Assembly: GCA_037039925.1 (NCBI GenBank)
Contig: JAXRKP010000242.1
Location: forward strand, 338,501 to 402,500
Direction: 5' to 3'
Length of the DNA: 64,000 nucleotides
DNA from: Doris montereyensis
Taxonomy: Eukaryota > Mollusca > Gastropoda > Nudibranchia > Dorididae
A model generated the notes under the pieces. It did not search any database. It was not told where the DNA came from and saw nothing but the letters and a program-made list of their open reading frames with translations. Shown here one piece after another: positions 11,617-23,525 of this stretch. Position numbers and translations under genes: made by a program. Each line of letters begins with the position of its first letter. Positions within the stretch are counted from its first letter, which is position 1.

Positions 11617-12170
11617 CTGCGTTAAAAAAAGTGACCAATGCCAATATAGTCCTTGAAATGAACGTCATCGCGTTGACAGACTGGACAATTTTAAAAATTA
11701 TTTTGTTTTTTTATTTCTTTCTTTTCAAAAATCATAATTAGGACAGAGAAGCAATTTGCATCGAGATTATCATAGATATGATGTCTATACATAGATCATG
11801 TAATTGTTTGGATTGAGATTATCATAGATATGTATATAGGTACAAAGCTCATGTCAAATGAAAATTGACATCACATAATTACCAGTATGAACAATTATAG
11901 GAAAACGATTTAATGTTCTGATAAAAATACAGCGGTTGATGGAAACCAGTTGATACAAGTGTGTATGCATGGCGTCAAAGCATTTATCGTGTTTCCTCCT
12001 GTTTGCAAAAAAAAACATGTATCCTTCTTCTTTCAAGGCAGTTGATGTAAAACTATCCAAGTAAAAATATGACGATTAGAAAATAAAGAAAAAGGAAATG
12101 ATCGCACAAGTTCCCACACAGTGTAAAAGAAAGCATTGAAATTCTACTGTGACGTAAATGCAGAACTTAC

Positions 12171-12355
12171 GGGGAAATGACTCCTCTAGGTGGGGCAGGA
12201 ACTTGTTCCATTCTTGGTGCCGATGGCTGGACTACCAGCTTAGCTCTGGTAGAGGCGGTTCCGGAAACGTTGACGGCCGAACACTGAAACCAAGCCGAAT
12301 CTGACGGCTCTGCATTGTCTACGTAAAGGGTAGAGCGGCCTCCGTCTGTCTCCAT
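12171..12355 (-). CDS. titin-like gene, Ig domain 15, C-terminal half
   Basis: Intact exon. Acceptor TCTTGGCAG, donor GTAAGTTC. It reads GGRSTLYVDNAEPSDSAWFQ then CSAVNVSGTASTRAKLVVQ, giving strands E-G of an I-set Ig domain (D-S-A-W-F-x-C-x-A-x-N). The pattern is close to titin/palladin/kettin Igs. A Pro-rich tail (PSAPRMEQVPAPPRGV) starts the next linker. Confidence 0.85.
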
Positions 12356-12714
12356 TCTGCCAAGATATTAAATTGGAAGAGTTAAGTATCACTACTTTAT
12401 CATAAATTAATACATTGATGGTGAAAGTCAGAAACCGTTTAAAAATCCAAATTTGAATATTTTGAGAAAATCAAAGAAAAAGATGCTGCGCATTTTAATC
12501 TATTTTCAAAGACATGCACAGATTGCAAGTGTCAAAAACTAGACCCAATAGAGATACACGGATTGCCCCATATGTTTATTTTACGGGTTTCTACTGGTTT
12601 TTGAGCCATGGAATTAGGTATTAAAATTCTTGTGAAATGCATTCATTACTAACAATAAATAACTACCGGCAACTAACTGAAGAAAACTGTAAAAGAAAGA
12701 GCAGACAAACACAC

Positions 12715-12873
12715 CTGTAGTCGAGTTCACTGAGCATGCGCGTGTCTTTCTGCCAGCTCATCATAGGGGTGGGTGTTCCAGTTGCCAGACAGGTCAATGT
12801 GACCGTTTGGCCTTCTGGTACCGTAAAGTTCTGCATGCGCTCAATGAAGCGTGGAGGTTGCATCTTTCTCTCT
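12715..12873 (-). CDS. titin-like gene, Ig domain 15, N-terminal half
   Basis: Acceptor TTTTACAG, donor CAG|GTGTGT. It reads PPRFIERMQNFTVPEGQTVT then LTCLATGTPTPMMSWQKD: P-x-F start, first Cys, G-x-P and the invariant Trp of an I-set domain. It joins exon 12171-12355. No frameshift is needed. Confidence 0.85.
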
Positions 12874-13369
12874 CTGTAAAAATTAAGATTTAAATATTTC
12901 TCTTTTTATATTCATTTTGGTCGCATAAATAAATTGATTATTTGGCATGTATCTCTGCCACAATCAAATAAAATATCCCAGAACTATACAAAAACCAAAG
13001 TAAAATAAAGAAAACAAAAAATCAAAATTTAAAAAAAAGATTATTTTCTACTGAGTCATTTAAATATTGCCTCCTTCTGACATCCTTTTAAATCTAAACA
13101 AAAATTCCTGTCAAATTTACACCTGTACCAAATAAGAATTCAATAAAATTGTGCTTTCAAATTTATTTTGCTTTAAATATTATATTACTTTCACATTATA
13201 TCCTGTCGCATTTTAGATTGATCAAACATATTGGGAATTCTCATTTATATATCCAGTCAAATGTTCTGACAGGCTTACTGTTCTTAAGTGACAATTTCTA
13301 AAGAAAGAAAGTTTGACAGGTTTTTTTTATAAATCTCTGTAATGACTTGTAACAGACAAGAGAACTTAC

Positions 13370-13500
13370 CCAATACATTAAGATTGACCACAAATGTAGC
13401 TTCTCCACCACGGTTTTTAGCCACACATGTGTATTGGCCAGAATCCATACGGGTTGCTGACATGATAAGAAGAGTTCACTCCATTCTCGTTAACCACAAT
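13370..13500 (-). CDS. titin-like gene, Ig domain 14, C-terminal half
   Basis: Donor G|GTAAGTTC, acceptor side ATTTCAG. The intact portion reads MSATRMDSGQYTCVAKNRGG then EATFVVNLNVL. Upstream, VVNENGVNS is in another frame, so one base is extra near 13472. Clear D-S-G-Q-Y-x-C Ig signature. Confidence 0.8.
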
Positions 13501-13637
13501 CTGAAATATGATCGATAGCATTTATAGTGATAAGCTGGTTAAGTTCTTTTTTAGTGTCATTTAATTGTTTTTCTGTCATTCTCCATTCTTTGCATATAAT
13601 TACAATGAAATTTTTAAAAAAGCAAACTGTGTCCAAA

Positions 13638-14010
13638 TTCTTCTTCTCTTCTTCTTCTTTTTCTTCTTCTTTTTCTTCTTCTTCCTTCTTTCTTCTTTTT
13701 TCTTCTTCTTCTTCTTTCTTCTTCTTCTTCTTCTTCTTCTTCTTCTTCTTCTTCTTCTTCTTCTTCTTCTTCTTCTTCTTCTTCTTCTTCTTCTTCTTCT
13801 TCTTCTTCTTCTTCTTCTTCTTCTTCTTCTTCTTCTTCTTCTTCTTCTTCTTCTTCTTCTTCTTCTTCTTCTTCTTCTTCTCCCACTTTCTCTTCTTCTT
13901 CTTCTTCTTCTTCTTCTTCTTCTTCTTCTTCTTCTTCTTCTTCTTCTTCTTCTTCTTCTTCTTCTTCTTCTTCTTCTTCTTCTTCTTCTTCTTCTTCTTC
14001 TTCTTTTCTC
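13638..14010. repeat. (TTC)n microsatellite, about 370 bp
   Basis: Near-perfect trinucleotide array with one interruption (cccacttt, about 13882). The sense transcript reads (GAA)n. It fills the short intron between the two halves of Ig domain 14. Confidence 0.95.
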
Positions 14011-14020
14011 CTTCTCCTCT

Positions 14021-14160
14021 CCTGCTGTCTGTCTGTCTGTGCCTGTCTTCCTCTGCCTGTGTATGTCTGTATGTCTGTCTGTCTCCGTCTATGTATATGT
14101 GTCTGTCTGTCTGTATGTCTGTCTGTCTCTTCCTCTCTCTCCTCCTCTCTTTATCCCCCG
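14021..14160. repeat. (TCTG)n-related microsatellite
   Basis: Imperfect tetranucleotide array with tatg variants that follows the TTC array directly. Confidence 0.85.
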
Positions 14161-14220
14161 CCTCCATCCTTCCCCCCACCCCTACATTCCTCTATCAAAA
14201 ACAAAAGTCGCTAGTCTCAC

Positions 14221-14431
14221 CTTGTGGTTGTCGTTGGTGTGGACTTGGACTCCGTTTTTTGTACCACAAAGTTCGGGGACAGGACGTCCCGCCACAAGGC
14301 AGTCCATGCGGACGGGATTACCCTCCCTGACCTCCATGTCACCAGGAACACTCTTGAACTCCGGCTTGGACACAGTCTCGTACACTCCACTTTCATCATC
14401 TGGTCCACGTCGAGACCCACGAATTGAATCT
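14221..14431 (-). CDS. titin-like gene, linker plus Ig domain 14, N-terminal half
   Basis: Acceptor GTTCTCAG, donor AAG|GTGAGA. It reads SGVYETVSKPEFKSVPGDME then VREGNPVRMDCLVAGRPVPE. The expected Trp-Tyr is restored only if a homopolymer (six T, 14255-14260) is one base too long, after which KNGVQVHTNDN follows. Good I-set A-C strands. Confidence 0.8.
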
Positions 14432-14469
14432 CTGAGAACAATGCATGACAAAAGCTTTTATTAATATGA

Positions 14470-14520
14470 TGTGTGTGTGTGTGTGTGTGTTTGTGTGTGT
14501 GTATGTGTGTGTGTGTGTGA
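14470..14520. repeat. (GT)n microsatellite
   Basis: Dinucleotide array just upstream, in the sense direction, of exon 14221-14431. Confidence 0.9.
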
Positions 14521-14794
14521 GGGATGAGAAACAGTTTTTTCATCACGGTCCCAGCAATACATCAGCAATACATCAATTCACCAACATCATTATATGCCGC
14601 TAATGCTATGCCATCTATGCAAAAACGCTTACTTCGACTGCAAGTCTATATTTTGCTTTATACCTTGTATACCTTCTTATCACATCATATCGTGTCAGAG
14701 ACTAGGTAGGGCGTTTGACCTTTAAATGCCCCATATCACTTTACATCACTTTCTTTCTTCTTTTCTTCTTCTTCTTCTTTTCTTTCAATGAAAT

Positions 14795-14930
14795 TTACCT
14801 GGTACACCATATGCAGTGATCTCAGGGTAAATTCATAAATAAAATATAGCAAGATGAAAGACATATCAAAGCATGAAAAGAAAGAAGTATGACCAACCTA
14901 CCAGTAGCGCCCGCCAACCATTCGCTCTTT
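14795..14930 (+). mobile_element. short dispersed repeat family C, copy 3
   Basis: From 'acaccatatgcagtgatctc' to 'agtagcgcccgccaacc'. Full-length relative to the other copies. Confidence 0.75.
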
Positions 14931-15417
14931 ACATGACACAATAAAACTAACATTTAAAAGAAGATCATAATAATACAGCTAATCGTAAAGCCACGATAAT
15001 TGTGTTGTATCATTATGCTAAGGTTAATGAAATTACTTGAAATGTACAATTAAAAAGTCTTCATTATATTTGTAGACTATACATTTATTCTTATGTTATA
15101 TGTACTCACTGAAACAAAAATAAATTTCCCTTCGTGGATAATTAATGATAAATATTCAAGCCAATTTTAAAAAGTCCTTAAATAATCATAAAAACAATGG
15201 CTTGTAAAACTGTGGACTTGTATAGTCTTTATAACAAATTGAAATTAAGCTTAATGCATCACCTTCTGTTTTCACAGCAGGAAACACGGTTCAATGGAAC
15301 AAACAGATAGGATGTTGAAAATAACAAACTTTATATAAATGATAAATATATCATTTCAGTTTTATCACATATTGCACGGTTCAAAATTGATCAATGTGAA
15401 GGAGGCCTTTCAAAAGC
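14931..15417. other. intron, no gene seen
   Basis: AT-rich sequence without a recognisable domain, RNA gene or repeat. Confidence 0.5.
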
Positions 15418-15480
15418 AATTTTCACCCTCCACCGAATGCGGTGATCTCAGGATGAATAAGGAGGAAACAGCAAAGAAGG
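15418..15480 (+). mobile_element. short dispersed repeat family C, copy 4 (fragment)
   Basis: Contains 'ccaccgaatgcggtgatctc' and 'gaggaaacagcaa', and is truncated after that. Confidence 0.6.
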
Positions 15481-15560
15481 AAGGTGGGGGGTAGGGGTAG
15501 GGGTAGGGGGTAAGAGGTGGAGAAGGTGGGGCAGGGCAAGGAGGGGGAGGGAAGGTTGGA
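15481..15560. repeat. G-rich tract with quadruplex potential
   Basis: Consecutive G4-5 runs spaced by TA (ggggtaggggtagggg), followed by more G-runs. Compatible with a G-quadruplex on the plus (non-template) strand. No function is implied. Confidence 0.6.
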
Positions 15561-15749
15561 AATTCGTTCAAAATTCCTGCTTTAAATATTAATCAATACA
15601 ACTTCGGTTACTTCAGTGTCAATTTAAAACTGTAGGCCCCCACCATGTGAATTCATTATAGACCTAAAAATGAGATAAAAGATCTTAAATATGTTTATTT
15701 GACTTGACTCTTGACCTATGCTCATTTTAAAGTGAAAAGAGAGGAGAGA

Positions 15750-16033
<284 letters not shown>

Positions 16034-16549
16034 CAGGTAGACAGACAGAAAAACAGACCAACAGACAGACAGACAGACAGACAGAAACACTGACAGACAT
16101 GTTAGGACAGGAACACAGAAACACAAACAGTGACATAGACAGAGATAACCTCAGCGGTTAATTTAAAATTCAAAAGCAAAGTCAACCATTTACAATAAAA
16201 AAAACCATATTACATTTACTTAGAAACTCTCTGAGGTTCATTTCATTTGAGAATTTCTTTTTAAAAACAACAAAAACTTAGTCAATGTGGTTTAAACTTA
16301 GCACTCAACAAATGTAAAAAAACCAACATGTTTTCAGGAGCGATGGTAATAATAAAAGCCATATATCATCGCCACTGGTCTCTATCCGCCTATGGAGTAG
16401 TTTATGAGAAACAAAAACGATGTATTCTTTCTCAAACTTCTACAATTTTCCCATTCACCTCCATAACAACTCCTTCGAATTCAATCAATGATATGACTAA
16501 AAAATCTTCATTGCCCTCTTCATGGCAGTAAATGTTTCCTTCAGAGGGG

Positions 16550-16645
16550 GAATCAGTAGTCCAGAGGCAAGGTGTCGGCCTCTTCTCAACGTAAAGGCGG
16601 CAGGTTCAAGCTCCGGCAGGTTGAATAGTTCTCGAGTTGTTGTCG
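16550..16645 (+). mobile_element. tRNA-like SINE head (family D-like)
   Basis: 'cagtagtccagaggcaaggt' followed by 'gcaggttcaagctc' reads as tRNA A- and B-box-like pol III promoter segments. It matches the tRNA-like head of the family D copies at 38850 and 41020. Confidence 0.5.
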
Positions 16646-17159
16646 AGTAAAAAAATCTATCCATACGCCCTTTTTTTTTTTTAGGTCTTATTCAAATATT
16701 GACACATGGCTCCAAGCACAGATAATGACTGGCAGCGATGATAAGCTGGGTTTTTTTAACACACGCATATTTTGAAAATTTGAATGAAAGCTGAAAAGCT
16801 GGTGACGGGTTAAAGCAAATACATAAAATTAAGGCTTGGGGTTAAGTTCTCTCAGCAAACAGGGGTGGATGGGTAGAGTTTTGAATGAAAACAACGCAAT
16901 CAAGCAATTGCACACTGAATATATCATCATACTTTGACACAATCGACTCGGAAGAATCTCTAGCTAGGCTTGCTGGATGTCGCCTGTGGTCAAATTTAAA
17001 GATCAAAGAGAGAGAGAGAGAGGGAGAGACAGTTAAACGAGGTAAAAAAATGCAAGTTTGATAGTTTAACAGTTTGCCATGGTTTATGTATATCCATTGA
17101 TTGCTTGGTGGATGTAAATATATTGCTTGGTGGATGTAAATATATTGAAAAGAAAAATT

Positions 17160-17365
17160 CCCTCAAGAGCCAAAACTTATCCCAGTTTCTATAGCATGAA
17201 GCTGAACAGGTATGTTCACCTCACCTGGGTCGTGCAGGAAAAATATGTATTAAGTATTTTTTCCAAGGAACACAATGTCGGACTTAGCTTTGCTTAGGAT
17301 TCGAACCCAGGACCTCATGATCCCATGACTAGCAACCTAAACACTAGGCCATCGGCGCTACTTGC
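17160..17365 (-). mobile_element. tRNA-derived SINE, family A, copy 1
   Basis: The high end reads in reverse complement as a tRNA-like head with a B box (GGGTTCGAATCC). The tail contains 'atcccagtttctatagcatg'. The copy is internally shortened. Confidence 0.7.
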
Positions 17366-17911
17366 TCCTTTTAGACAGCCTCTCTAGTACAAAAATTGAT
17401 ACTGTTCTTCTAAAAAATACTTGTATACTGCAGTGATATTTCTTTTCTTTTTTTCTCCAAAGGAACAACTTCTCATAGTTGTCATTTACATGGGAGATGA
17501 GATGGAAGTCTTAAAGACATTTTGCATCTGTATTGCCTAGCTGGTGGCAAAGAGTTTGCACCAATTCTCTAAAAAAGATTTTTTCTCTGCTGGCATAGCA
17601 GAAAAAATAATAATACCAACATGCAAAATTAAGCTTTATTTAAACAACGGAAACATTCTTGCTCAACATAAAAATCAATGAAAATCAAAAAGCATAATTT
17701 AAGAAGCTGCTCTGGGAAAATCAAGATTTGAAACAAATAACGGGGGGGAAAAATAAGAAAAAAATGAAAAGCAAAATAAAAAGCAAAAAATGGAATAAAA
17801 ATTAACTAAAAAGGCACAAAACTCATTTTCTAATCTACTCAATGAAATTCTACAAATTCATGCCATGAAAATCTGAGTAAAGCCAAAACGAAAAAAAAAT
17901 TTTTATCTCAC

Positions 17912-18159
17912 CTGCGTAAGATCATCTGTAACGTCTTTGGGGAAACAAAAGAAGATTGGTCAATGTTGCCCATGCTGTCAACAAACAGCTGGCGGGAGCA
18001 GGTGGTCTTGCCGACGGAGTTGACGGCCAAGACCGTGTAGTGTCCAGTGTCTGTGGTCACTCCTGACTTGATACGCAGTGTGCAGTAGCCATCTGGCGTG
18101 TATTTGATGTCGTAGCGCTTGGAGCGTTTAACTCTCTTGCCATCTTTGTACCAAGCAAT
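17912..18159 (-). CDS. titin-like gene, Ig domain 13, C-terminal half
   Basis: Intact exon. Acceptor TTATCCCAG, donor CAG|GTGAGA. It reads IAWYKDGKRVKRSKRYDIKY, then DTGHYTVLAVNSVGKTTCSR, then a linker NIDQSSFVSPKTLQMILRR. The Trp-Tyr-Lys-Asp and D-T-G-H-Y signatures are those of titin/palladin-type I-set domains. Confidence 0.9.
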
Positions 18160-18239
18160 CTGGGATAAAAACAAAATCCAAAAGTAATTATTGCTTGTGC
18201 TGTGATTGTAGGGGATAAGGGGGGGATTTAGTAAAAAGT

Positions 18240-18535
18240 AACGTTTCATTGAAGGTCCATATGGCCCATAGAGCTGAAGCTTATCATGATTTCCATAGCG
18301 TGAAGAGGAACAGGTGATAACAATAATCATCTCCTGGATAGGATGCTAGTCTGTCGCAGGTTTTTACTCCCAAGCTGTTGTTGGTATCCATTTGCAACTT
18401 GGTCGAGTGGGGAAAATATGTTTTCAGTGTCTTTCCCAACATGGGACACAATGTTGGACCTAGCATTGCTAGGATTTGAACCCAGGACCTAATGATACCA
18501 AGTTTGGGAACCTAACCACTCGGCCACCAACACCA
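18240..18535 (-). mobile_element. tRNA-derived SINE, family A, copy 2
   Basis: Near full-length, about 290 bp. Reverse complement starts TGGTGGCCGAGTGGTTAGG (A-box region of a tRNA-Ser/Leu-like gene), then GGGTTCAAATCC (B box). It sits 80 bp upstream, in the sense direction, of exon 17912-18159. Confidence 0.85.
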
Positions 18536-18820
18536 CATGGGGAAAATAGAGAAGAGTGAAAAGGCATGACCAATTCTTATCATAATTCTTCCAATCTATT
18601 ATAAATGACTAACTTAATTTTCTGATTAACTATTGAGTATGCACAAAATTTAAAATCTAAATTCTGTGATTCACATTTTTCATTTTAAAGCATTGTCCTG
18701 AATCTTATGTCTTACATCTCTGGTGATACTGCCGGCAAGTTTAATTTCTGTTGGCAGTTTGTTCTACAGTTTGTTCTTACAGTCTTACTGTACGAGGGTA
18801 AAACAAGTACGGGTGACAAT

Positions 18821-19008
18821 GAATACTTGAAAATGGAACTAAACATACGTTTGATAGCCACATTTAGTTGTTCTTGTATTATGAATACTTGAAAATGGTA
18901 CTAAACATACGTTTCATAGCCACATTTAGTTGTTCTTGTATTATGAATACTTGAAAATGGAACTAAACATACGTTTGATAGCCACATTTAGTTGTTCTTG
19001 TATCATGT
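18821..19008. repeat. 62-bp tandem repeat, 3 copies
   Basis: Three nearly identical head-to-tail units beginning 'gaatacttgaaaatgg' at 18821, 18883 and 18945. Confidence 0.95.
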
Positions 19009-19104
19009 TTAAGCAGCTGATCTGATGGAATAAACAGTTGGCCATTTATAGCTTTAAATCCATTAATTTTATTTCATATATATATATATATGAAGAAGTA
19101 AAGT

Positions 19105-19370
19105 CCGTTCTTGGTCCTTATGACTCATAGTTTCTATAGCATGAAATATGGCAGGTGATGGTAATCACCTCCTGGACAGGACCCTAGTGCGTCATAGATT
19201 TTTACTCCAAAGCTCCAACCATTCGCGCACCTGGATCGAGTGGGGAAACTGTGAATCCGGGTGTCTTTCCCAAAGGAACTTATGCCGCACCTAGCATTTC
19301 TAGGATTCAAACCTAAGATCTCGTGTTCACCAGTCCGGCAACGTAATCACTCGGGCCACACCCACGCTTC
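19105..19370 (-). mobile_element. tRNA-derived SINE, family A, copy 3
   Basis: Full-length type copy with the tail 'tttctatagcatgaa' and the head region 'cactcgggccacacc' (reverse complement of the A-box region), more diverged than copy 2. Confidence 0.8.
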
Positions 19371-19445
19371 ACAGATTTATATACCAACAGGTGAAACACG
19401 AATTCCCCCTAGAATCTTTTTGCCAGGTGAGCAAAAGACGTACAC

Positions 19446-19680
19446 CTTTGGTCTTGGTTGTCCAACCACTTTACACACAAAGGTTACGTCAGTTCCTCCA
19501 TGAGGCGGAAATCTTTCAAGGGTTGTACGATCTCTGGCGCTTGAGCCTGAACATTGAATACATTATCCTCTAGTTGGTCTGTGTCGTATTCCGTCTCCGT
19601 TTCACTCTGGAGGCGAACTTTGCCCTCGCGGTACTCAATTTCGTCCATAAGGCGCGTTCAAAGGAGGATACTACAAACTC
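19446..19680 (-). CDS. titin-like gene, linker plus Ig domain 13, N-terminal half
   Basis: Acceptor TATTTGACAG, donor AAG|GTGTAC. An acidic linker EIEYREGKVRLQSETETEYD is followed by APEIVQPLKDFRLMEG and, after one missing base near 19496, TDVTFVCKVVGQPRPK. This is an I-set A-C half that continues in exon 17912-18159. Confidence 0.8.
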
Positions 19681-20004
19681 CTGTCAAATAAAGAAAATAT
19701 GATTTATTAATATCAAATTGATTCTATGCACAAAAAACTCCCCCCCACCAAAACTGTCGGTAAAAAATCTACAAAGATTCGGGAAATATGAGAATGATTA
19801 GACTCTCTCACAGATAATTGAGAAATGAAAATGAATACCAAAACAGAACTGTGAAAAAAAATCAAGTGATAAAAACTTACAGAGATTTTAAAAGCGTGAG
19901 AGTTAATCTTTTAAAAAAACCCACCATAATCTAGAAACAATTCTTTCAAAATTTTAAATCAGATGATACAATCTTTTAACTTAAATTTCTTTTAAGACTT
20001 TTAT

Positions 20005-20272
20005 TGCCCATAGAATCAGAACTTATCCCAGTTTCTATGGCATGCAACGTATCAGGTGATAGCACATCACCTCCTGGACAGGACTCTAATCTTTTGCGGG
20101 TTTTACTCCCCAGCTGATGCTTATACCCATGTGCACCTGAGAAGAGGGAGAAAACACGTGTCAGGTGTCTCTTTTCCCAAAGAACGCAGCATGAGACCTA
20201 GCATTGCCGGGATTTGAACCCAGAACCTCGGGATTCAAAGTACAGCAACCTATCCATTAGGCCCCACTCACA
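20005..20272 (-). mobile_element. tRNA-derived SINE, family A, copy 4
   Basis: Contains 'atcccagtttctatggcatg' and the head 'gggatttgaacccagaacct' (reverse complement carries the B box). Confidence 0.8.
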
Positions 20273-20343
20273 CTGAACAATCGTGAAAGGCTTAGAACTC
20301 TAAATCGTATCTTCCCTGCTTGCTCGTTGTAATGATCACAAAC

Positions 20344-20503
20344 CTGATCGGAGCTGAGTCTCCTGTCCACACTTTTTAGACAATCTTCTTTCCATAGGAG
20401 GCACATATGTCTTTTCGGGAGTGCCTGTCTTTCGTGTTGTTCCTGGAGGAACTTTGCACGGGAGAGATGTCTTCTTCTTTGATTGGCTCTTGAATTCGAG
20501 GTC
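20344..20503 (-). CDS. titin-like gene, linker exon
   Basis: Acceptor CCTTTAG, donor CAG|GTTTGT. One frame reads PRIQEPIKEEDISPVQ and the other TRKTGTPEKTYVPPMERRLS. Both look like linker sequence, so one indel near 20450 is inferred. It lies between Ig domains 12 and 13. Confidence 0.55.
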
Positions 20504-20671
20504 CTAAAGGAATTGCAAATGATAAAAAAGAAGAAGTAGATAAGTAAAGACTCAAAAGAAAAAACCCAATTTACGATGAAATAAAAAATAAAAGAGAAAT
20601 TTTGTTTATTTTTTTTAGGTAAACCAGGTCCACCATGACAGTTATCTCAGACAGTAAAGTTTTTTCAAGTT

Positions 20672-21210
20672 TGTTACGGCCCACAGAGCTGGAGTTTATC
20701 CTAGGTTCAATAGCGTAGCGTGAATCGGAACAGTGACAATAATCACCTCCAGGACAGGACGCTAGTTTGCCGCAGATTTTTACTCCCAAGCTAGTACTTT
20801 ACCCATTTGCATAGATAAAGACAAACAGTGGGGCAAGGGGTATGTCAAAAGGAAGGCAATACCATAAGATAATATGAAAGCCCCATAGGACAAAAGACGA
20901 GACAAATACAAGGAATAGGAAGAAAAAAATCGTGTAGGTGCCGACGCAGAGGTCGCGGGTTCGATCACAACGGTGACCAGGATTTTTCTGCCTATTCCTT
21001 GTATTTGTCTCATCTTTGTTCCTCTGGTGCTTTCATATTATCTTATGTCATTACCTTCACTACCTATTTGCATGTAGGTCAAATGGGGAAAATACATGTT
21101 AAGCGCCTGTCCAAAGGAACACAGCGTCGGACCTGCTATGATTTGAACCCGGGATCTCCTGATGATCCAAAGTATAGCCTCCTAACCGCAAGATCACTGA
21201 TGCCACATTT
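20672..21210. mobile_element. family A SINE (copy 5) interrupted by a foldback family B SINE
   Basis: Family A sequence runs to 20812 and resumes at 21066. The insert (about 20813-21065) is flanked by the direct repeat atttgcat (20805-20812 and 21066-21073). The insert itself is two family B copies in opposite orientation, with 'caaatacaaggaatagg' and 'cctattccttgtatttg' arms around a tRNA-like head (gcgggttcgatcac). Confidence 0.8.
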
Positions 21211-21321
21211 GAAAATTCTTATATTTTGTTTTAATAATACGATCACTTTTTAAACAAATATTTCAAGTCCCATTTAATTTCCACGATTAAACCTTTGAGC
21301 CTCCTTGTTATAACACTCTAT

Positions 21322-21334
21322 CATCATCATCATT

Positions 21335-21369
<35 letters not shown>

Positions 21370-21370
21370 A
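21322..21370. repeat. (ATC)n microsatellite
   Basis: About 16 trinucleotide units ending about 30 nt from the donor of exon 21401-21540. Confidence 0.9.
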
Positions 21371-21400
21371 CGAAGACTTTTAACTAGCATGCCCTCTTAC

Positions 21401-21540
21401 CATGATGTGTTATTTTACAAGAGGTCACAGCCTCTCCGGCAGGGTTCAAGGCCGTGCACTGGTACTGCCTCGTCATCGGGATGAGCATGGGTGATGACCA
21501 GAGTGCAACGTCCGTTTTCTCATCTACCGTAACTTTGTGT
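21401..21540 (-). CDS. titin-like gene, Ig domain 12, C-terminal half
   Basis: Acceptor CGTACTAG, donor ATG|GTAAGA. It reads HKVTVDEKTDVAL, then a frame disturbance (LVITHAHP seen in the next frame), then QYQCTALNPAGEAVTSCKIT. Clear F-G strands of an I-set domain. Confidence 0.8.
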
Positions 21541-21768
21541 CTAGTACGATGAAAAGAACCAACAACAAAAATATAGTGGAAATTGTTACAAAAGATTACC
21601 ATAAAAAAATGTGGAAAAATGTTATACGAACATTAAAGACAATACAAAATAGTGGAAATTGTCACAAAACAGGATACAAAGCTGTGGGAAATGTTACGAA
21701 TATAATAGTGAAAAATGACATAAAAGAACAAAAAATAATGCAAAACAGTTGAAAAGGGGGAGGGGGTT

Positions 21769-22187
<419 letters not shown>

Positions 22188-22288
22188 TAGACAGACAGAG
22201 ATAGAGAGGCAGAGACAGAGACAGAGACATAGTGAGAAAGTCACACTGGAGACGTTATAAACAACCATATTATATAAAGTTTGCTTAC

Positions 22289-22584
22289 CTAGGACCATCC
22301 AGGATCGGCTGTCCGGCCCTGGTGAAAATGACCTGCGGGAAGGGTTTCCCCAGCGTCTTGCATTCCAGCCTGATGTTGGTGCCTTCCACCATCTTAACGT
22401 TGGACAAGTGTTGGGTGAAAGACGGAGGAATGTTTGCCGGGGGAATGTTTGCTGGAGAGACGCCTGCCGGGGGCATAGGGGCGGCGTTGCTGCTGGAGAG
22501 ACCGGGACTGAAAACCTGGATAACGTAGTTGCTGGGGAGATCGTCTCGGGCGTTGCCGGGGTGGTGGCTGTGGTGAGGGTGGTG
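22289..22584 (-). CDS. titin-like gene, linker plus Ig domain 12, N-terminal half
   Basis: Acceptor CTTCACAG, donor G|GTAAGC. A His- and Pro-rich linker (HHPHHSHHPGNARDD, then PPAGVSPANIPPANIPP) leads into SFTQHLSNVKMVEGTNIRLE, CKTLGKPFPQVIFTRAGQPI. The expected Trp is replaced by Phe. Open throughout. Confidence 0.85.
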
Positions 22585-22680
22585 CTGTGAAGAAAGGGAA
22601 ATCATTTTTTAATTCATTGGAATAGCTGGCATTATAAGGCTTTGCACTGTGTTGTCTTCCTCCACACAGCTACACAGTAC

Positions 22681-23125
22681 ATTGATAATGTGATAGCTGG
22701 TGGGGGGGTGGGGGTCCAACAAATTTATGAAGTACTTGTAATTCATCAAAGCAAGAACTCGGGGACAGATGGTGGCTTTGTTGTGGCAAGGGAATGGGGG
22801 CCATCAACAGACGGACGGCTATGATATTTTCATTATATTAACACTCATAAGACATCTTTTTGCCTAGAGATATAGCCAACATAATTGTACATTTTCTTAT
22901 TTTATAAAAAATTGATTACTGCAATTCCCTATTGTTGGAGTTCCGGGATGAATATTGTCAAAGGTGGTGGCTTGTTGGGGCAAGGAATGGGCAGGGGGGG
23001 GGGGAGGGGGCATCAACAGATGGACACGACCATTGTGACAGGTGATAGGTGCCAATGTGTTGAGAGTGCACTATCAATCAAGCTAAGTTTAAGGAGGACA
23101 GTTACCTTGGGGCTCGTTGTGCAGT
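22681..23125. other. intron with G-rich stretches
   Basis: Contains ggtgggggggtggggg and a G-run near 22990, plus a loose direct repeat of 'ggtggctttgttg'/'ggtggcttgttgg'. No coding signal was seen. Confidence 0.4.
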
Positions 23126-23129
23126 CTCT

Positions 23130-23310
23130 TATCATAGCCAGCAGATGAATGGCCATGCTGAGGTCGTGGGTTCGATTCCAGTGGTGCACACAGACATTTC
23201 TTCGTCTGTTTCTTTGTTATTTGTCTTGTCTTTGTTCCTTAGGGGCTTTAATATTATTTCATGTCACTATTCAACATTTTGGACATGCGCCTCACTTTGC
23301 CTCATTTTTT
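23130..23310 (+). mobile_element. tRNA-derived SINE, family B
   Basis: The head contains 'gtgggttcgattccagtgg' (B box). The body contains 'ttcttcgtctgtttctttgt' and 'ggggctttaatattatttca', shared with the copies at 20813 and 49325. Confidence 0.75.
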
Positions 23311-23353
23311 TTTGTCCAAATAATCAAGTCTCTTTATTGCATGTGTAAAAAGA

Positions 23354-23357
<4 letters not shown>

Positions 23358-23432
<75 letters not shown>
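23358..23432. repeat. (AT)n microsatellite
   Basis: About 36 perfect dinucleotide units about 95 nt downstream, in the sense direction, of exon 23526-23784's donor. Confidence 0.95.
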
Positions 23433-23435
<3 letters not shown>

Positions 23436-23525
23436 TATCTAAAATAAAGCAATCCTGAAAGTTTCATAATAAAAACAATTTTAAAAGGAAAAACGAAAAG
23501 AGAAGAAGAAAACAACCACGCTTAC

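Noticed and set aside
13527..14464. Readings of about 230-300 codons rich in Phe, Leu or Lys
   Set aside because: They translate the (TTC)n array. The true coding parts nearby are the two exons of Ig domain 14 on the minus strand.
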